Below are positions 46,116 through 54,493 of a DNA stretch of 64,000 bases, in pieces. The position numbers and the translations under genes were made by a program. Source of the stretch: Candidatus Pedobacter colombiensis (lineage in GTDB: Bacteria > Bacteroidota > Bacteroidia > Sphingobacteriales > Sphingobacteriaceae); contig CP119313.1 of NCBI GenBank assembly GCA_029202485.1, positions 1,736,001 through 1,800,000 of the forward strand. Reading direction: 5' to 3'. The notes under the pieces were generated by a model that was not told the origin of the DNA, searched no databases, and was given only the letters and a program-made list of their open reading frames with translations. Every line of letters starts with the position of its first letter. Positions within the stretch are counted from its first letter, which is position 1.

Positions 46116-47672
46116 ATGAAAACAAATATTAAAAAATATAGCATTTATCTCATCACTTTGCTTTCCGCAACCTTCTCTTCTTGCGACAAAGGGTTTGATG
46201 ATATCAATAAAAGTGTTGATTTTGTTTCAACACCCAATCTTGATTATATGCTGCCAGACATTGAACTTACAATGCTGGACAATACCTATTATACCCTGGG
46301 GGATTTTGTGGCACCTTTCGTGATGCACGTGACCAATCGTAAGGCTTATTCTGCATTGATTGTTCCTGGAGGTTATCACGGCTATCATTTTGAGTGGACC
46401 TATGGCAACCCGTTGGTAGGTGTTGTTGATTTAATTGAACGTAGTAAGAATGACCCCACTAAAGTAAATTACTACAATATTGGAAGGATTATAAAGGTAT
46501 ACCTGGCACATCAGCTAACAGATCTTTATGGTGATATTCCATATTTTGAAGGAGGAAGGGGTTATTTAGATAGAACTTTCACGCCTACTTACGACCCTCA
46601 GGAAAAGATATATCAGGATATGTTTAAGGAATTGGAGGAAGCAATAGCGGGATTGGATGATACCAAACCAAGGCCGGTTCAATCCGATATCGTGTATAAT
46701 GGAGTTAACCTGAAATGGAAAAAATTTGCAAATAGCTTGATGTTGAGGTTAGGCCTGAGAATCATGAAGGCGGATGCGGTGAACGGAAAAAAGTGGATTG
46801 ATAAAGCTATTGCAGGTGGACTTATGACCAGTAATGATGATAATTTTATAGTGAAATACCTACCTAACTCTTCAACGGGTGGAACAACAAATCCAACTTC
46901 AAATGGACAAGCACATATTTTTATAAGATATCCGGATAATTATAGGCTGACCTCACAGTTTATCAATGTTTTGAAAGATCGTAGTGATCCCCGTCTTTCT
47001 GTTTATGCGATGTTACCGGCCTCAAGAACGGTTTATACTCCAGGAAGTAAAAATCCAGCTGTGCAAAAAGGCTGGCCGGCTTTTGGCGACAGAGCAGAGG
47101 AAGCTCCGTATGCTAGTATTCCATCAGCTAACAGGTTAAATTATTCGGTATCTAATAATACTACTTTTGGTAGATATGATGCTCCATATATTCACTTAAG
47201 CTATGCGCAGGTGCAGTTTCAACTTGCAGAATGTGTGGTTAGAGGAATCATAACAAGCAGCACCAGTGCTAAAACCTATTATGAAACAGGTGTACGTATG
47301 GCAATGGATCAATTGAAAATTTATGGTGCGGAAGGAGTAATTAGTGGGACACAGGCAACTGCCTATTTGACATTGAATCCTTATAATCCGACAAGTACAG
47401 AAGAGGCTTTAAACTTAATTAATACCCAATATTGGATCGAAACACATTACAATTGGTATGAGACATTTGCCAATATGCGTAGAAGTGGTTACCCTAAGTT
47501 ATATGAAGCTTTAGCTCCGGTATCATTGCAGCCAAGTAATTTAGGTGCTATCTTACCTCGAAGACTTACTTATCAACCTGATGAAGTAGCAACTAATCCT
47601 AAGTTACAGGAGGCGCTTCAAAGGCAAGGACCAGATCTTACTACTACGCGTATGTGGTGGGATAAACCATAA
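46116..47672 (+). CDS. SusD/RagB-like nutrient-binding outer-membrane lipoprotein
   Basis: A 518-residue lipoprotein (signal peptide with the lipid Cys in FSSCDKG, about residue 24). The opening FDDINKSVDFVSTPNLDYMLPDIE, the YNIGRIIKVYLAHQLTDLYGDIPYFEGG region and the LKWKKFANSLMLRLGLRI helix match the SusD-like group of PF12771 rather than the classical SusD fold members. It forms the lid of the SusC channel and binds the ligand. A strong 19-bp hairpin follows the gene before the phosphatases. Confidence 0.95.
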   Translation: MKTNIKKYSIYLITLLSATFSSCDKGFDDINKSVDFVSTPNLDYMLPDIELTMLDNTYYTLGDFVAPFVMHVTNRKAYSALIVPGGYHGYHFEWTYGNPLVGVVDLIERSKNDPTKVNYYNIGRIIKVYLAHQLTDLYGDIPYFEGGRGYLDRTFTPTYDPQEKIYQDMFKELEEAIAGLDDTKPRPVQSDIVYNGVNLKWKKFANSLMLRLGLRIMKADAVNGKKWIDKAIAGGLMTSNDDNFIVKYLPNSSTGGTTNPTSNGQAHIFIRYPDNYRLTSQFINVLKDRSDPRLSVYAMLPASRTVYTPGSKNPAVQKGWPAFGDRAEEAPYASIPSANRLNYSVSNNTTFGRYDAPYIHLSYAQVQFQLAECVVRGIITSSTSAKTYYETGVRMAMDQLKIYGAEGVISGTQATAYLTLNPYNPTSTEEALNLINTQYWIETHYNWYETFANMRRSGYPKLYEALAPVSLQPSNLGAILPRRLTYQPDEVATNPKLQEALQRQGPDLTTTRMWWDKP

Positions 47673-47698
47673 TAGAAAAGTTTAGTTCATTTTATTTC

Positions 47699-47740
47699 AA
47701 CACAGATCATGGCAAACTACGGTTTGCCGTGATCTGTGTT
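47699..47740 (+). terminator. Long hairpin between susD and the phosphatase genes
   Basis: A 19-bp stem (47699-47717 with 47722-47740, one G-T pair) with a 4-nt loop TACG. It is followed by CCATTTTAAC rather than a T-run. It could act as a partial terminator lowering downstream expression, or as an mRNA stabiliser for the susCD part. Confidence 0.65.
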
Positions 47741-47763
47741 CCATTTTAACAACTGAAAGAGAT

Positions 47764-49344
47764 ATGATTAGAAAAGTAGTTTATTTATTGATCGTGGTTT
47801 TGTTGCCTATGGCTTGTTTTTCTCAGACCACAACAGCCAGAAGAGATGCAAAAAGATATGGTTACAGACCTGGCATGGTAAGAGGGCCATATCTACAGGT
47901 AGCTACCCCAACAAGTATGATTGTACGCTGGCGCACTAATGAGCTTGATGCAGGTTTTGTACGTTACGGAACGGAAGAGGGGAAGTTGGATCGTTTAGCT
48001 GGAAACAGTAGTCGTACTAGGGAACACATAGTAACCCTTACAGATCTTAAACCTTATACTAAATACTATTATTTAATTGAAGGATTTAAAGATACCTTAC
48101 AATATGATCAAAACAACCATTTTACAACCTTACCAAATGTTGGCGAGGTTCATAAATATAGAATTGGTGTGTTTGGTGATTGTGGAACCAGTTCTACTAA
48201 CCAATTAAGTACAAGAGATCAATTTGAGAAGTATCTGGGAAATGACCAATTAACAGCCTGGATATTACTAGGTGATAATGCATATTCCTTTGGCACGGAT
48301 GCCGAATATCAGGCTAACTTTTTTAATTCTTATAAGGACAATCTACTTAAAAAGTCTCCTTTATTTCCGGCTCCGGGTAATCACGATTATAGAGATGAAT
48401 ATTATCCTGCTGAAATTGCACAACGTTCCGGCGAAATTGCCTATTACCAGAATTTTACTATGCCAACAAAAGGTGAATGTGGAGGAGTACCTTCTCATAC
48501 ACCTTCTTTTTATTCGTTTGATATTGGCAATATCCATTTTCTTTCTTTAGATTCACAAGGGTCGGAAGATAATGGTTCAAGGTTGTTCGATACTACCGGT
48601 CGTCAGGTCCGTTGGGTAAAAGAGGATCTTGAAGCGAATAAGAATAAAGAATGGGTTATTGCTTATTGGCATCATGCTCCATATTCTATGGGTTCTCATA
48701 ATTCAGATACAGAAAAACAGATGGCAAAGATCAGACAGAATTTTATTGGCATTTTAGAACGTTATGGTGTTGATCTTGTTTTGTGTGGCCATAGTCATTC
48801 TTACGAACGGTCGAAGTTAATGCAAGGTCATTATGGTTTAGAGAATACCTTTTCTCCCGAAAAACATTTGCTCAGCACTTCCGCTGGTTTTTATAACGGT
48901 ACCGAGAATTCATGTCCATATGTAAAAGATGCATCCGGTAAAGGAACTGTTTATGTACTCAGTGGTTCAGCAGGTAGGGTAGATGGTAAACAAGCTTCTT
49001 TTCCTCATGATGCAATGCCATTTTCTGATGTAAGTATCGGTGGTTCCTGTATGTTGGAAATAGAGGATAACAGGCTTGACCTGAAATGGATTTGTGCTGA
49101 CGGTAAAATTCGCGATGAATTTACAATGATGAAAGACGTAAATAAAAAGACAGTCATTAAAGTGAAGCAGGGCCAGCCAGTTACCTTAAAAGCATCCTAT
49201 ATTGGAAAGTATGCCTGGAAAGGGATCAATAAAAGTTCGAGATCAATTGAGGTGAAACCTCCGGTGGGTATTACCAATTATGTAGTAAATGATCCTTACA
49301 GTTGTATTCAGGATACGTTTGAAGTTCATGTAACAAAGAATTAA
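47764..49344 (+). CDS. Purple-acid-phosphatase-like metallophosphoesterase, copy 1
   Basis: A 526-residue exported phosphoesterase. After a signal peptide (about 1-20), an N-terminal fibronectin-like domain (about 38-125, GPYLQVATPTSMIVRWRT) precedes the catalytic domain. The five metal motifs are GDCG (138-141), GDNAY (170-174), GNHD (205-208), WHH in AYWHHAPYS and GHSH in LVLCGHSHSYERS, as in purple acid phosphatases. A C-terminal extension of about 80 residues looks immunoglobulin-like (VKVKQGQP-type start, ending DPYSCIQDTFEVHVTK). Substrate unknown. It has a close paralogue 5 bp downstream. Confidence 0.9.
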   Translation: MIRKVVYLLIVVLLPMACFSQTTTARRDAKRYGYRPGMVRGPYLQVATPTSMIVRWRTNELDAGFVRYGTEEGKLDRLAGNSSRTREHIVTLTDLKPYTKYYYLIEGFKDTLQYDQNNHFTTLPNVGEVHKYRIGVFGDCGTSSTNQLSTRDQFEKYLGNDQLTAWILLGDNAYSFGTDAEYQANFFNSYKDNLLKKSPLFPAPGNHDYRDEYYPAEIAQRSGEIAYYQNFTMPTKGECGGVPSHTPSFYSFDIGNIHFLSLDSQGSEDNGSRLFDTTGRQVRWVKEDLEANKNKEWVIAYWHHAPYSMGSHNSDTEKQMAKIRQNFIGILERYGVDLVLCGHSHSYERSKLMQGHYGLENTFSPEKHLLSTSAGFYNGTENSCPYVKDASGKGTVYVLSGSAGRVDGKQASFPHDAMPFSDVSIGGSCMLEIEDNRLDLKWICADGKIRDEFTMMKDVNKKTVIKVKQGQPVTLKASYIGKYAWKGINKSSRSIEVKPPVGITNYVVNDPYSCIQDTFEVHVTKN

Positions 49345-49349
49345 ATGGT

Positions 49350-50741
49350 ATGAGAAGAATTGTTTTACTGGCCGGTTTATTGTTGGTAACATCCGAAATA
49401 TATTCGCAGAATTATAGCCCGCCAGTACCTAAGGGGGGCGAAAAATTTGTTAATAAGCCCAAACTCATACGTGGACCTTACCTTCAGGCAGCAACAGACA
49501 ACAGTATGGTGGTGCGCTGGCGTACAGATGCAGCCACAAGAAGCAAAGTGAATTATGGATTGAGTCCTGATAAGCTTGATCAATCAATTGAAGCTTTGCC
49601 CATGGTAACCGAACATGAAATAAAGCTAAAAGGATTGCGTCCGGAAACCCGCTATTATTATACCGTGGGCTCTTTAAAAGATACATTGCAATCAGGGGCA
49701 GACAGTTATTTCTCTACATTGCCGGTTAAAGGAAAGGAAGGAGTTTACCGGGTTGGGGTGTTCGGTGATTGTGGAGCTTTATCGGTTAACCAGGCTAAGG
49801 TTAGAGATGAGTTCACTAAATATTTAGGGAATAATGATCTCAATGCATGGATATTGCTTGGTGATAATGCTTATAATGATGGCAGCGATATAGAATACCA
49901 GGCAAAATTCTTTAATATTTATAAAGACAGACTTTTAAAAAATTACCCGGTATTCCCTTCCCCGGGTAACCATGATTATCATGATGTTGACTTCGGTGCA
50001 GAATACGCGCAAAACAATCACAATACGGCCTATTATCAAAACTTTACAATGCCTGTAAATGGCGAATCGGGAGGCGAGCCTTCTCATAATCCCGCATTTT
50101 ACTCATTTGATATTGGGAATATTCATTTTATATCTCTCGATTCTTATGGAAAGGAGGAAAATAATTATTTTTTGTATGATACTTTGAGTCCACAGGTAAA
50201 ATGGGTTAAAAAGGATCTTATAGCAAACAAAAACAAAGGTTGGGTAGTCGCTTTTTGGCACTATCCACCATATAGTAAAGGAACTCACGATTCTGATACT
50301 GATGGAATCATGACCGGCTTACGCGAAAATTTCATTAAAATACTTGAACAAAATGGGGTTGATCTGATCATCTGTGGACATAGTCATGTATATGAACGCT
50401 CCAAACTTATGAAAGGGCATTATGGCAAGTCATCAACATTTAATGCAGCAATACACAATTTGAGTAATTCTTCAGGATTGAATAATGGCAGTACAAACTC
50501 TAAACCATATATAAAACAACCTGGAATTGATCAGGGTACGGTATATGTTGTGAGCGGTTCTGCCAGCTACGTGGGAAAACCAGAGCCTGATTTCCCACAT
50601 AAGGCTATGTATTATTCAAACGCGACCGATGCAGGTGCAGCTATTCTTGAAGTACGTGGTAAGCGTTTGGAATTCAAATGGATTTGCGCGGATGGGCAAA
50701 TACGAGATCAATTTACAATGATAAAAAATGCTGGAAAGTAG
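49350..50741 (+). CDS. Purple-acid-phosphatase-like metallophosphoesterase, copy 2
   Basis: A 463-residue exported phosphoesterase, closely related to the preceding gene over its whole length: RGPYLQAATDNSMVVRWRT, GVFGDCG, AWILLGDNAYNDG, SPGNHDY, AFWHYPPYSKGTH and IICGHSHVYERSKLMKGHYG. The usual five metal-binding motifs are present; the fourth reads WHY instead of WHH. It lacks the C-terminal immunoglobulin-like extension of copy 1. The tandem arrangement (5-bp gap) points to duplication followed by specialisation. The cytochrome-type gene follows after 3 bp. Confidence 0.9.
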   Translation: MRRIVLLAGLLLVTSEIYSQNYSPPVPKGGEKFVNKPKLIRGPYLQAATDNSMVVRWRTDAATRSKVNYGLSPDKLDQSIEALPMVTEHEIKLKGLRPETRYYYTVGSLKDTLQSGADSYFSTLPVKGKEGVYRVGVFGDCGALSVNQAKVRDEFTKYLGNNDLNAWILLGDNAYNDGSDIEYQAKFFNIYKDRLLKNYPVFPSPGNHDYHDVDFGAEYAQNNHNTAYYQNFTMPVNGESGGEPSHNPAFYSFDIGNIHFISLDSYGKEENNYFLYDTLSPQVKWVKKDLIANKNKGWVVAFWHYPPYSKGTHDSDTDGIMTGLRENFIKILEQNGVDLIICGHSHVYERSKLMKGHYGKSSTFNAAIHNLSNSSGLNNGSTNSKPYIKQPGIDQGTVYVVSGSASYVGKPEPDFPHKAMYYSNATDAGAAILEVRGKRLEFKWICADGQIRDQFTMIKNAGK

Positions 50742-50744
50742 ATA

Positions 50745-52565
50745 ATGAAGAAGTTTTTGGTCTTGTTAAGTCTTAGTTTTTGTGTGATTATACTTGGGCT
50801 AATCAATCCTTCCCATGATGAACGTAATATTGGTGTAGATACAACACTGGATTATTTTAGGGAGCACGCGATACGATTTGCCAGTAGCACAGCCAATCTA
50901 CAAGACGCAATCAATAACATAGCTAAAGATGATCCGCAAAGTATTGTTAAGGCCAAAGAAGCTTTAAAAGCCTGCAGACTTCAATACAAAAGCATCGAAT
51001 TTTTTCTGGATTATTTCTTTAAAAGTACTTCAATTATCTATAATGCTCCCCCAAATTATGAATTGGAGGAACCATTTATGGAATACCGCGAGCCTAGTGG
51101 CTTGCAGATGATAGAAAGTATTTTGTTTGATGATGATCCTGCAGCTCATCAAAAAGAACTGATGGAGCAGATCTATCTCATCCATTCTTCTGCAAAAGAT
51201 CTTAATTCGTTATTATATAATTTGGATATCAATGACAGCAAAGTATTGGAAAGTACAAGGTTGGGCCTTATAGGTGTAATGACATTAAGTATTACAGGAT
51301 TTGATGCTCCTGAATTAAAAACAGGTATTATCGAATCAGCACAAGTTCTTACTACACTCAAGACAGTCTTAACTCCGTTTTTGCAGGAGAAAAATGAATA
51401 TGCTGATAGCGTTAATTATTATTTGGATAAAACATTGAATTTCCTGGAGAAAAGCAATGAGTTTGATGCCTTTAACAGACTTGATTTTTTAACGCAGGCT
51501 GCATTGCCTCTACAGGATAAATTGGGTCTATTTATCAGTAAATCAGGGAAAGAATATAATGCCACCGGTATTTTAAATTATAAGGCCAGAAATCTCTTTA
51601 GTGCCGATGCCCTACATATTACCCCCCTTGCAGCCAGTAAGGAAATTACTGAACTCGGGAAAAGGTTATTTTTTGAAAAAGCTTTATCCGGTAATGGAAG
51701 TAGAAGCTGCGCAAGTTGTCATCAGGAAGATAAATATTTTACAGATGCCTTGCCTAAAAGTCTTGCCCTGGATGGTAAAACAAGTGTTCAGCGAAATGCA
51801 CCCACCTTATTATACGTTGCTTATCAACATTCGCAGTTCTGGGATGGAAGAGCAAAAAATCTTAATGAACAGATCATGGAGGTGCTCAAAAACCCTGTAG
51901 AAATGGATGGGGATTATGATGTAATTATTCAGCGTATGAAAGCCTCAGCATTTTATGAACATGCCTTCAAAAAAGCATTCTCTACCGAAATAGAAAGTGT
52001 AAATATTCATAATCTTTCCTTCGCGATATCTGCTTTTTTGCAAGCACTTGCACCCTTCAATTCAGCCTTTGATCAATATTTACGGGGAAATCATAAAGCA
52101 ATGAATCAACAACAGATTCGGGGATTTAATCTGTTTATGGGAAAAGCACAATGTGGTACCTGTCATTTTGCTCCTGTATTTAATGGCTTAACGCCACCCT
52201 TATTTGATAGAACTGATGTTGAAGTATTGGGTACAACAAAAGATAGCAACTTTAAACAAGCTAAGCTCGATGCAGATAGTGGTAAGTACAGTACTTATCC
52301 AATAATATACTTTAAAAGCGCATTTAAAACGCCTACGGTACGTAATATTGCCAAAACTGGCCCTTATATGCATAATGGTGCATTTGAAACCTTAGAACAG
52401 GTATTGGAATTTTATAATAAAGGCGGTGGTGCTGGCCTTGGACTGGATGTACCTACTCAAACACTTTCAGCGAAACCATTAAATTTAACGGATAAAGAGA
52501 TGAAAGATGTCATTGAGTTCTTAAAATCATTAACAGATCCCTATGCATCATTCGCGAAAAAATGA
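50745..52565 (+). CDS. Imelysin-like / di-haem cytochrome c peroxidase fusion
   Basis: A 606-residue exported protein with an N-terminal hydrophobic signal (MKKFLVLLSLSFCVIILGLI). Residues about 30-270 are helical and resemble imelysin/EfeO-like domains (RLQYKSIEFFLDYF, YREPSGLQMIESILFDDDP). The C-terminal part (about 290-600) is a MauG/cytochrome c peroxidase domain with two haem c sites, CASCH at 322-326 and CGTCH at 470-474, and the typical QRNAPTLLYVAY and FKTPTVRNIAKTGPYMHNG. Such domains reduce peroxide or oxidise other substrates. It closes the susCD-phosphatase operon, an unexpected partner for a glycan locus. Confidence 0.9.
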   Translation: MKKFLVLLSLSFCVIILGLINPSHDERNIGVDTTLDYFREHAIRFASSTANLQDAINNIAKDDPQSIVKAKEALKACRLQYKSIEFFLDYFFKSTSIIYNAPPNYELEEPFMEYREPSGLQMIESILFDDDPAAHQKELMEQIYLIHSSAKDLNSLLYNLDINDSKVLESTRLGLIGVMTLSITGFDAPELKTGIIESAQVLTTLKTVLTPFLQEKNEYADSVNYYLDKTLNFLEKSNEFDAFNRLDFLTQAALPLQDKLGLFISKSGKEYNATGILNYKARNLFSADALHITPLAASKEITELGKRLFFEKALSGNGSRSCASCHQEDKYFTDALPKSLALDGKTSVQRNAPTLLYVAYQHSQFWDGRAKNLNEQIMEVLKNPVEMDGDYDVIIQRMKASAFYEHAFKKAFSTEIESVNIHNLSFAISAFLQALAPFNSAFDQYLRGNHKAMNQQQIRGFNLFMGKAQCGTCHFAPVFNGLTPPLFDRTDVEVLGTTKDSNFKQAKLDADSGKYSTYPIIYFKSAFKTPTVRNIAKTGPYMHNGAFETLEQVLEFYNKGGGAGLGLDVPTQTLSAKPLNLTDKEMKDVIEFLKSLTDPYASFAKK

Positions 52566-52584
52566 GAAGCCAGGTCAAAATGAA

Positions 52585-52601
52585 TGTTAAAAAAGTATAC
52601 A
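52585..52601 (+). promoter_or_regulatory. Shared 17-bp element, copy 2 (upstream of the DUF4091 gene)
   Basis: TGTTAAAAAAGTATACA, identical to the susC copy, ends 82 bp before the ATG at 52684. It is 20 bp after the stop codon of the peroxidase gene and marks the start of a new transcription unit. Confidence 0.7.
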
Positions 52602-52683
52602 TACTTAATTAATAAGCAGAAGGATAAGGTAGGCTTAAACTCTATTTTTAATATTATTAAATTTTACATTAAGCCCTTTTCTA

Positions 52684-54459
52684 ATGATGCTAAGTTTTAA
52701 AAAAATACAACGAGTTACCTTTATGATGGTATGTCTGGCAACCGAAGTTTTGTTTGCTCAGGATAGAAGTCATAGTAAAGGTGCAGATCAGTTCTACAAA
52801 GAACTTCCAAATCCGGTGGCTACGAATGTTAAGGCATGGGCAAAGCTGCCAAATGATATTAATGTAAGCTTTGCCAGCGATAATGTAAGGTATCCAAAGG
52901 AAAAGATACCACTAAAAACGATACAAAAAAACTGGACTGTAACCGGCTGGAAAGGTGAGAAGGTTCATACCCAGCTATTAGTATGGACAAAAAAGAATAT
53001 TCCTGCACTCAGTGTTAGTATAAATGGATTGACTAATGAAAAGGGAGATCGTATTAATGAGAAAAATATAAAGGCGGCTTTTGTTCGTTATGTGATGTCA
53101 GACACTTTTGAAGGAGGATGTTCGCATCAAGCACCTACTGTTTATGATTCAACATTGGTTGCAGATCCAATAGACATTATCAATAAGATACCTGTTGAAA
53201 AAAATACTGTTCGGCCAATTTGGTTAAGCATTGAAATACCCGATAATATACCAGCTGGGAAATATAGCGGTTCAATTACGGTGAATGCGACTAAAAAATA
53301 TAATTTATCCATTACATTAAACGTGCAGAATCATATTTTACCTCCGGCAGACCAATGGAAGTACGATTTTGATATTTGGCAGTATCCGGCTCCTATAGCA
53401 AGGATGCATAATGTGAAGTTATGGAGTGATGAACATTTTGATTTAATGCGTCCGTATTTTACAGCCTTAGCAAAGGCAGGTCAGAAAGTAATTACTGCCA
53501 ACATTATTGAACAGCCATGGGGCTTGGACCACGTACATTTTGATGATCCCAGCTTAGTTAAATGGACCAGGAAAAAAGATGGTACCTGGAGTTATGATTT
53601 TTCGTTGTTCGATCGTTACATCTCATTTGTAAAAAGTTGTGGAATTCATCAGCGCATAAATTGTTATTCTATGATTACCTGGGATCTATCTTTTATTTAC
53701 TATGATGAAGCTTTAGGTAAAAATAACACAGTAACACTTAAGCCGGGTTCAGAAGAATATAAAGCTTTCTGGATGCCGATGCTGGTTGAGTTTACCAAAC
53801 ACCTGAAAGCAAAGAGCTGGTTTGATCAAACCGCAATAGCGATGGATGAAAGGCCAATTGAAAGTATGCAGGCGGTGATCTCCTTGCTAAAGGAAGTTGA
53901 TCCGAAATGGAAAATAGCATTGGCTGGTGATACCTATCACCCGGAAATTGAAGAGGATATTTATGATTACTGTTTGGCTTCATATTTAAGTTTTGGAGAT
54001 ACCGTGCTTGCTAAACGAAAAGCAGAAGGTAAACCAACTACATTTTATACGGCTTGTGTAGAAGAATATCCAAACGGATACACTTTTTCGCCACCTGCAG
54101 AAAATGCCTGGCTGGCCTGGCATGCTTCGGCGAAAGGATATACCGGTTATTTGTTCTGGGCATTTAATACCTGGGTGAGTAACCCACTTCAAGATGCCCG
54201 TTGGCGCCGTTATCCATCAGGTACCTTATTTCAATTTTATCCGGGACCACGTACCTCAATTCGTTTTGAGAAATTAATTGAAGGTATTCAGGATTTTGAA
54301 AAAATCAGAATACTACGTGATAAATTCGTTAAAGAGGGAAAAAAGGATCAACTCAAAGAAATGGATATGGTGTTATCGGCTTTCGAATTGGAGAAACTCA
54401 AAACCATTCCAGCGGCTAAAATGGTAGAAAAGGGAAAAGCATTTTTGAGTAAGTATTAA
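52684..54459 (+). CDS. DUF4091 glycoside hydrolase-like protein (GH123-like)
   Basis: A 591-residue exported protein. The signal peptide is about residues 1-25 (ending VLFAQD). A beta-rich N-terminus (about 40-220) precedes a TIM-barrel region (about 235-480) with WQYPAPIARMHNVKLWSDEHF, an Asp-Glu pair in IAMDERPIESM, and a C-terminal DUF4091 part with GYLFWAFNTW and RFEKLIEGIQDFEKIRILRDK. GH123 enzymes with this domain are beta-N-acetylgalactosaminidases using substrate-assisted catalysis; whether this member has that specificity is unproven. An alternative start lies at 52687. It heads unit C. Confidence 0.83.
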   Translation: MMLSFKKIQRVTFMMVCLATEVLFAQDRSHSKGADQFYKELPNPVATNVKAWAKLPNDINVSFASDNVRYPKEKIPLKTIQKNWTVTGWKGEKVHTQLLVWTKKNIPALSVSINGLTNEKGDRINEKNIKAAFVRYVMSDTFEGGCSHQAPTVYDSTLVADPIDIINKIPVEKNTVRPIWLSIEIPDNIPAGKYSGSITVNATKKYNLSITLNVQNHILPPADQWKYDFDIWQYPAPIARMHNVKLWSDEHFDLMRPYFTALAKAGQKVITANIIEQPWGLDHVHFDDPSLVKWTRKKDGTWSYDFSLFDRYISFVKSCGIHQRINCYSMITWDLSFIYYDEALGKNNTVTLKPGSEEYKAFWMPMLVEFTKHLKAKSWFDQTAIAMDERPIESMQAVISLLKEVDPKWKIALAGDTYHPEIEEDIYDYCLASYLSFGDTVLAKRKAEGKPTTFYTACVEEYPNGYTFSPPAENAWLAWHASAKGYTGYLFWAFNTWVSNPLQDARWRRYPSGTLFQFYPGPRTSIRFEKLIEGIQDFEKIRILRDKFVKEGKKDQLKEMDMVLSAFELEKLKTIPAAKMVEKGKAFLSKY

Positions 54460-54493
54460 TTGATGTGTTTGCAGAAAGTACTAACCTAATGTT

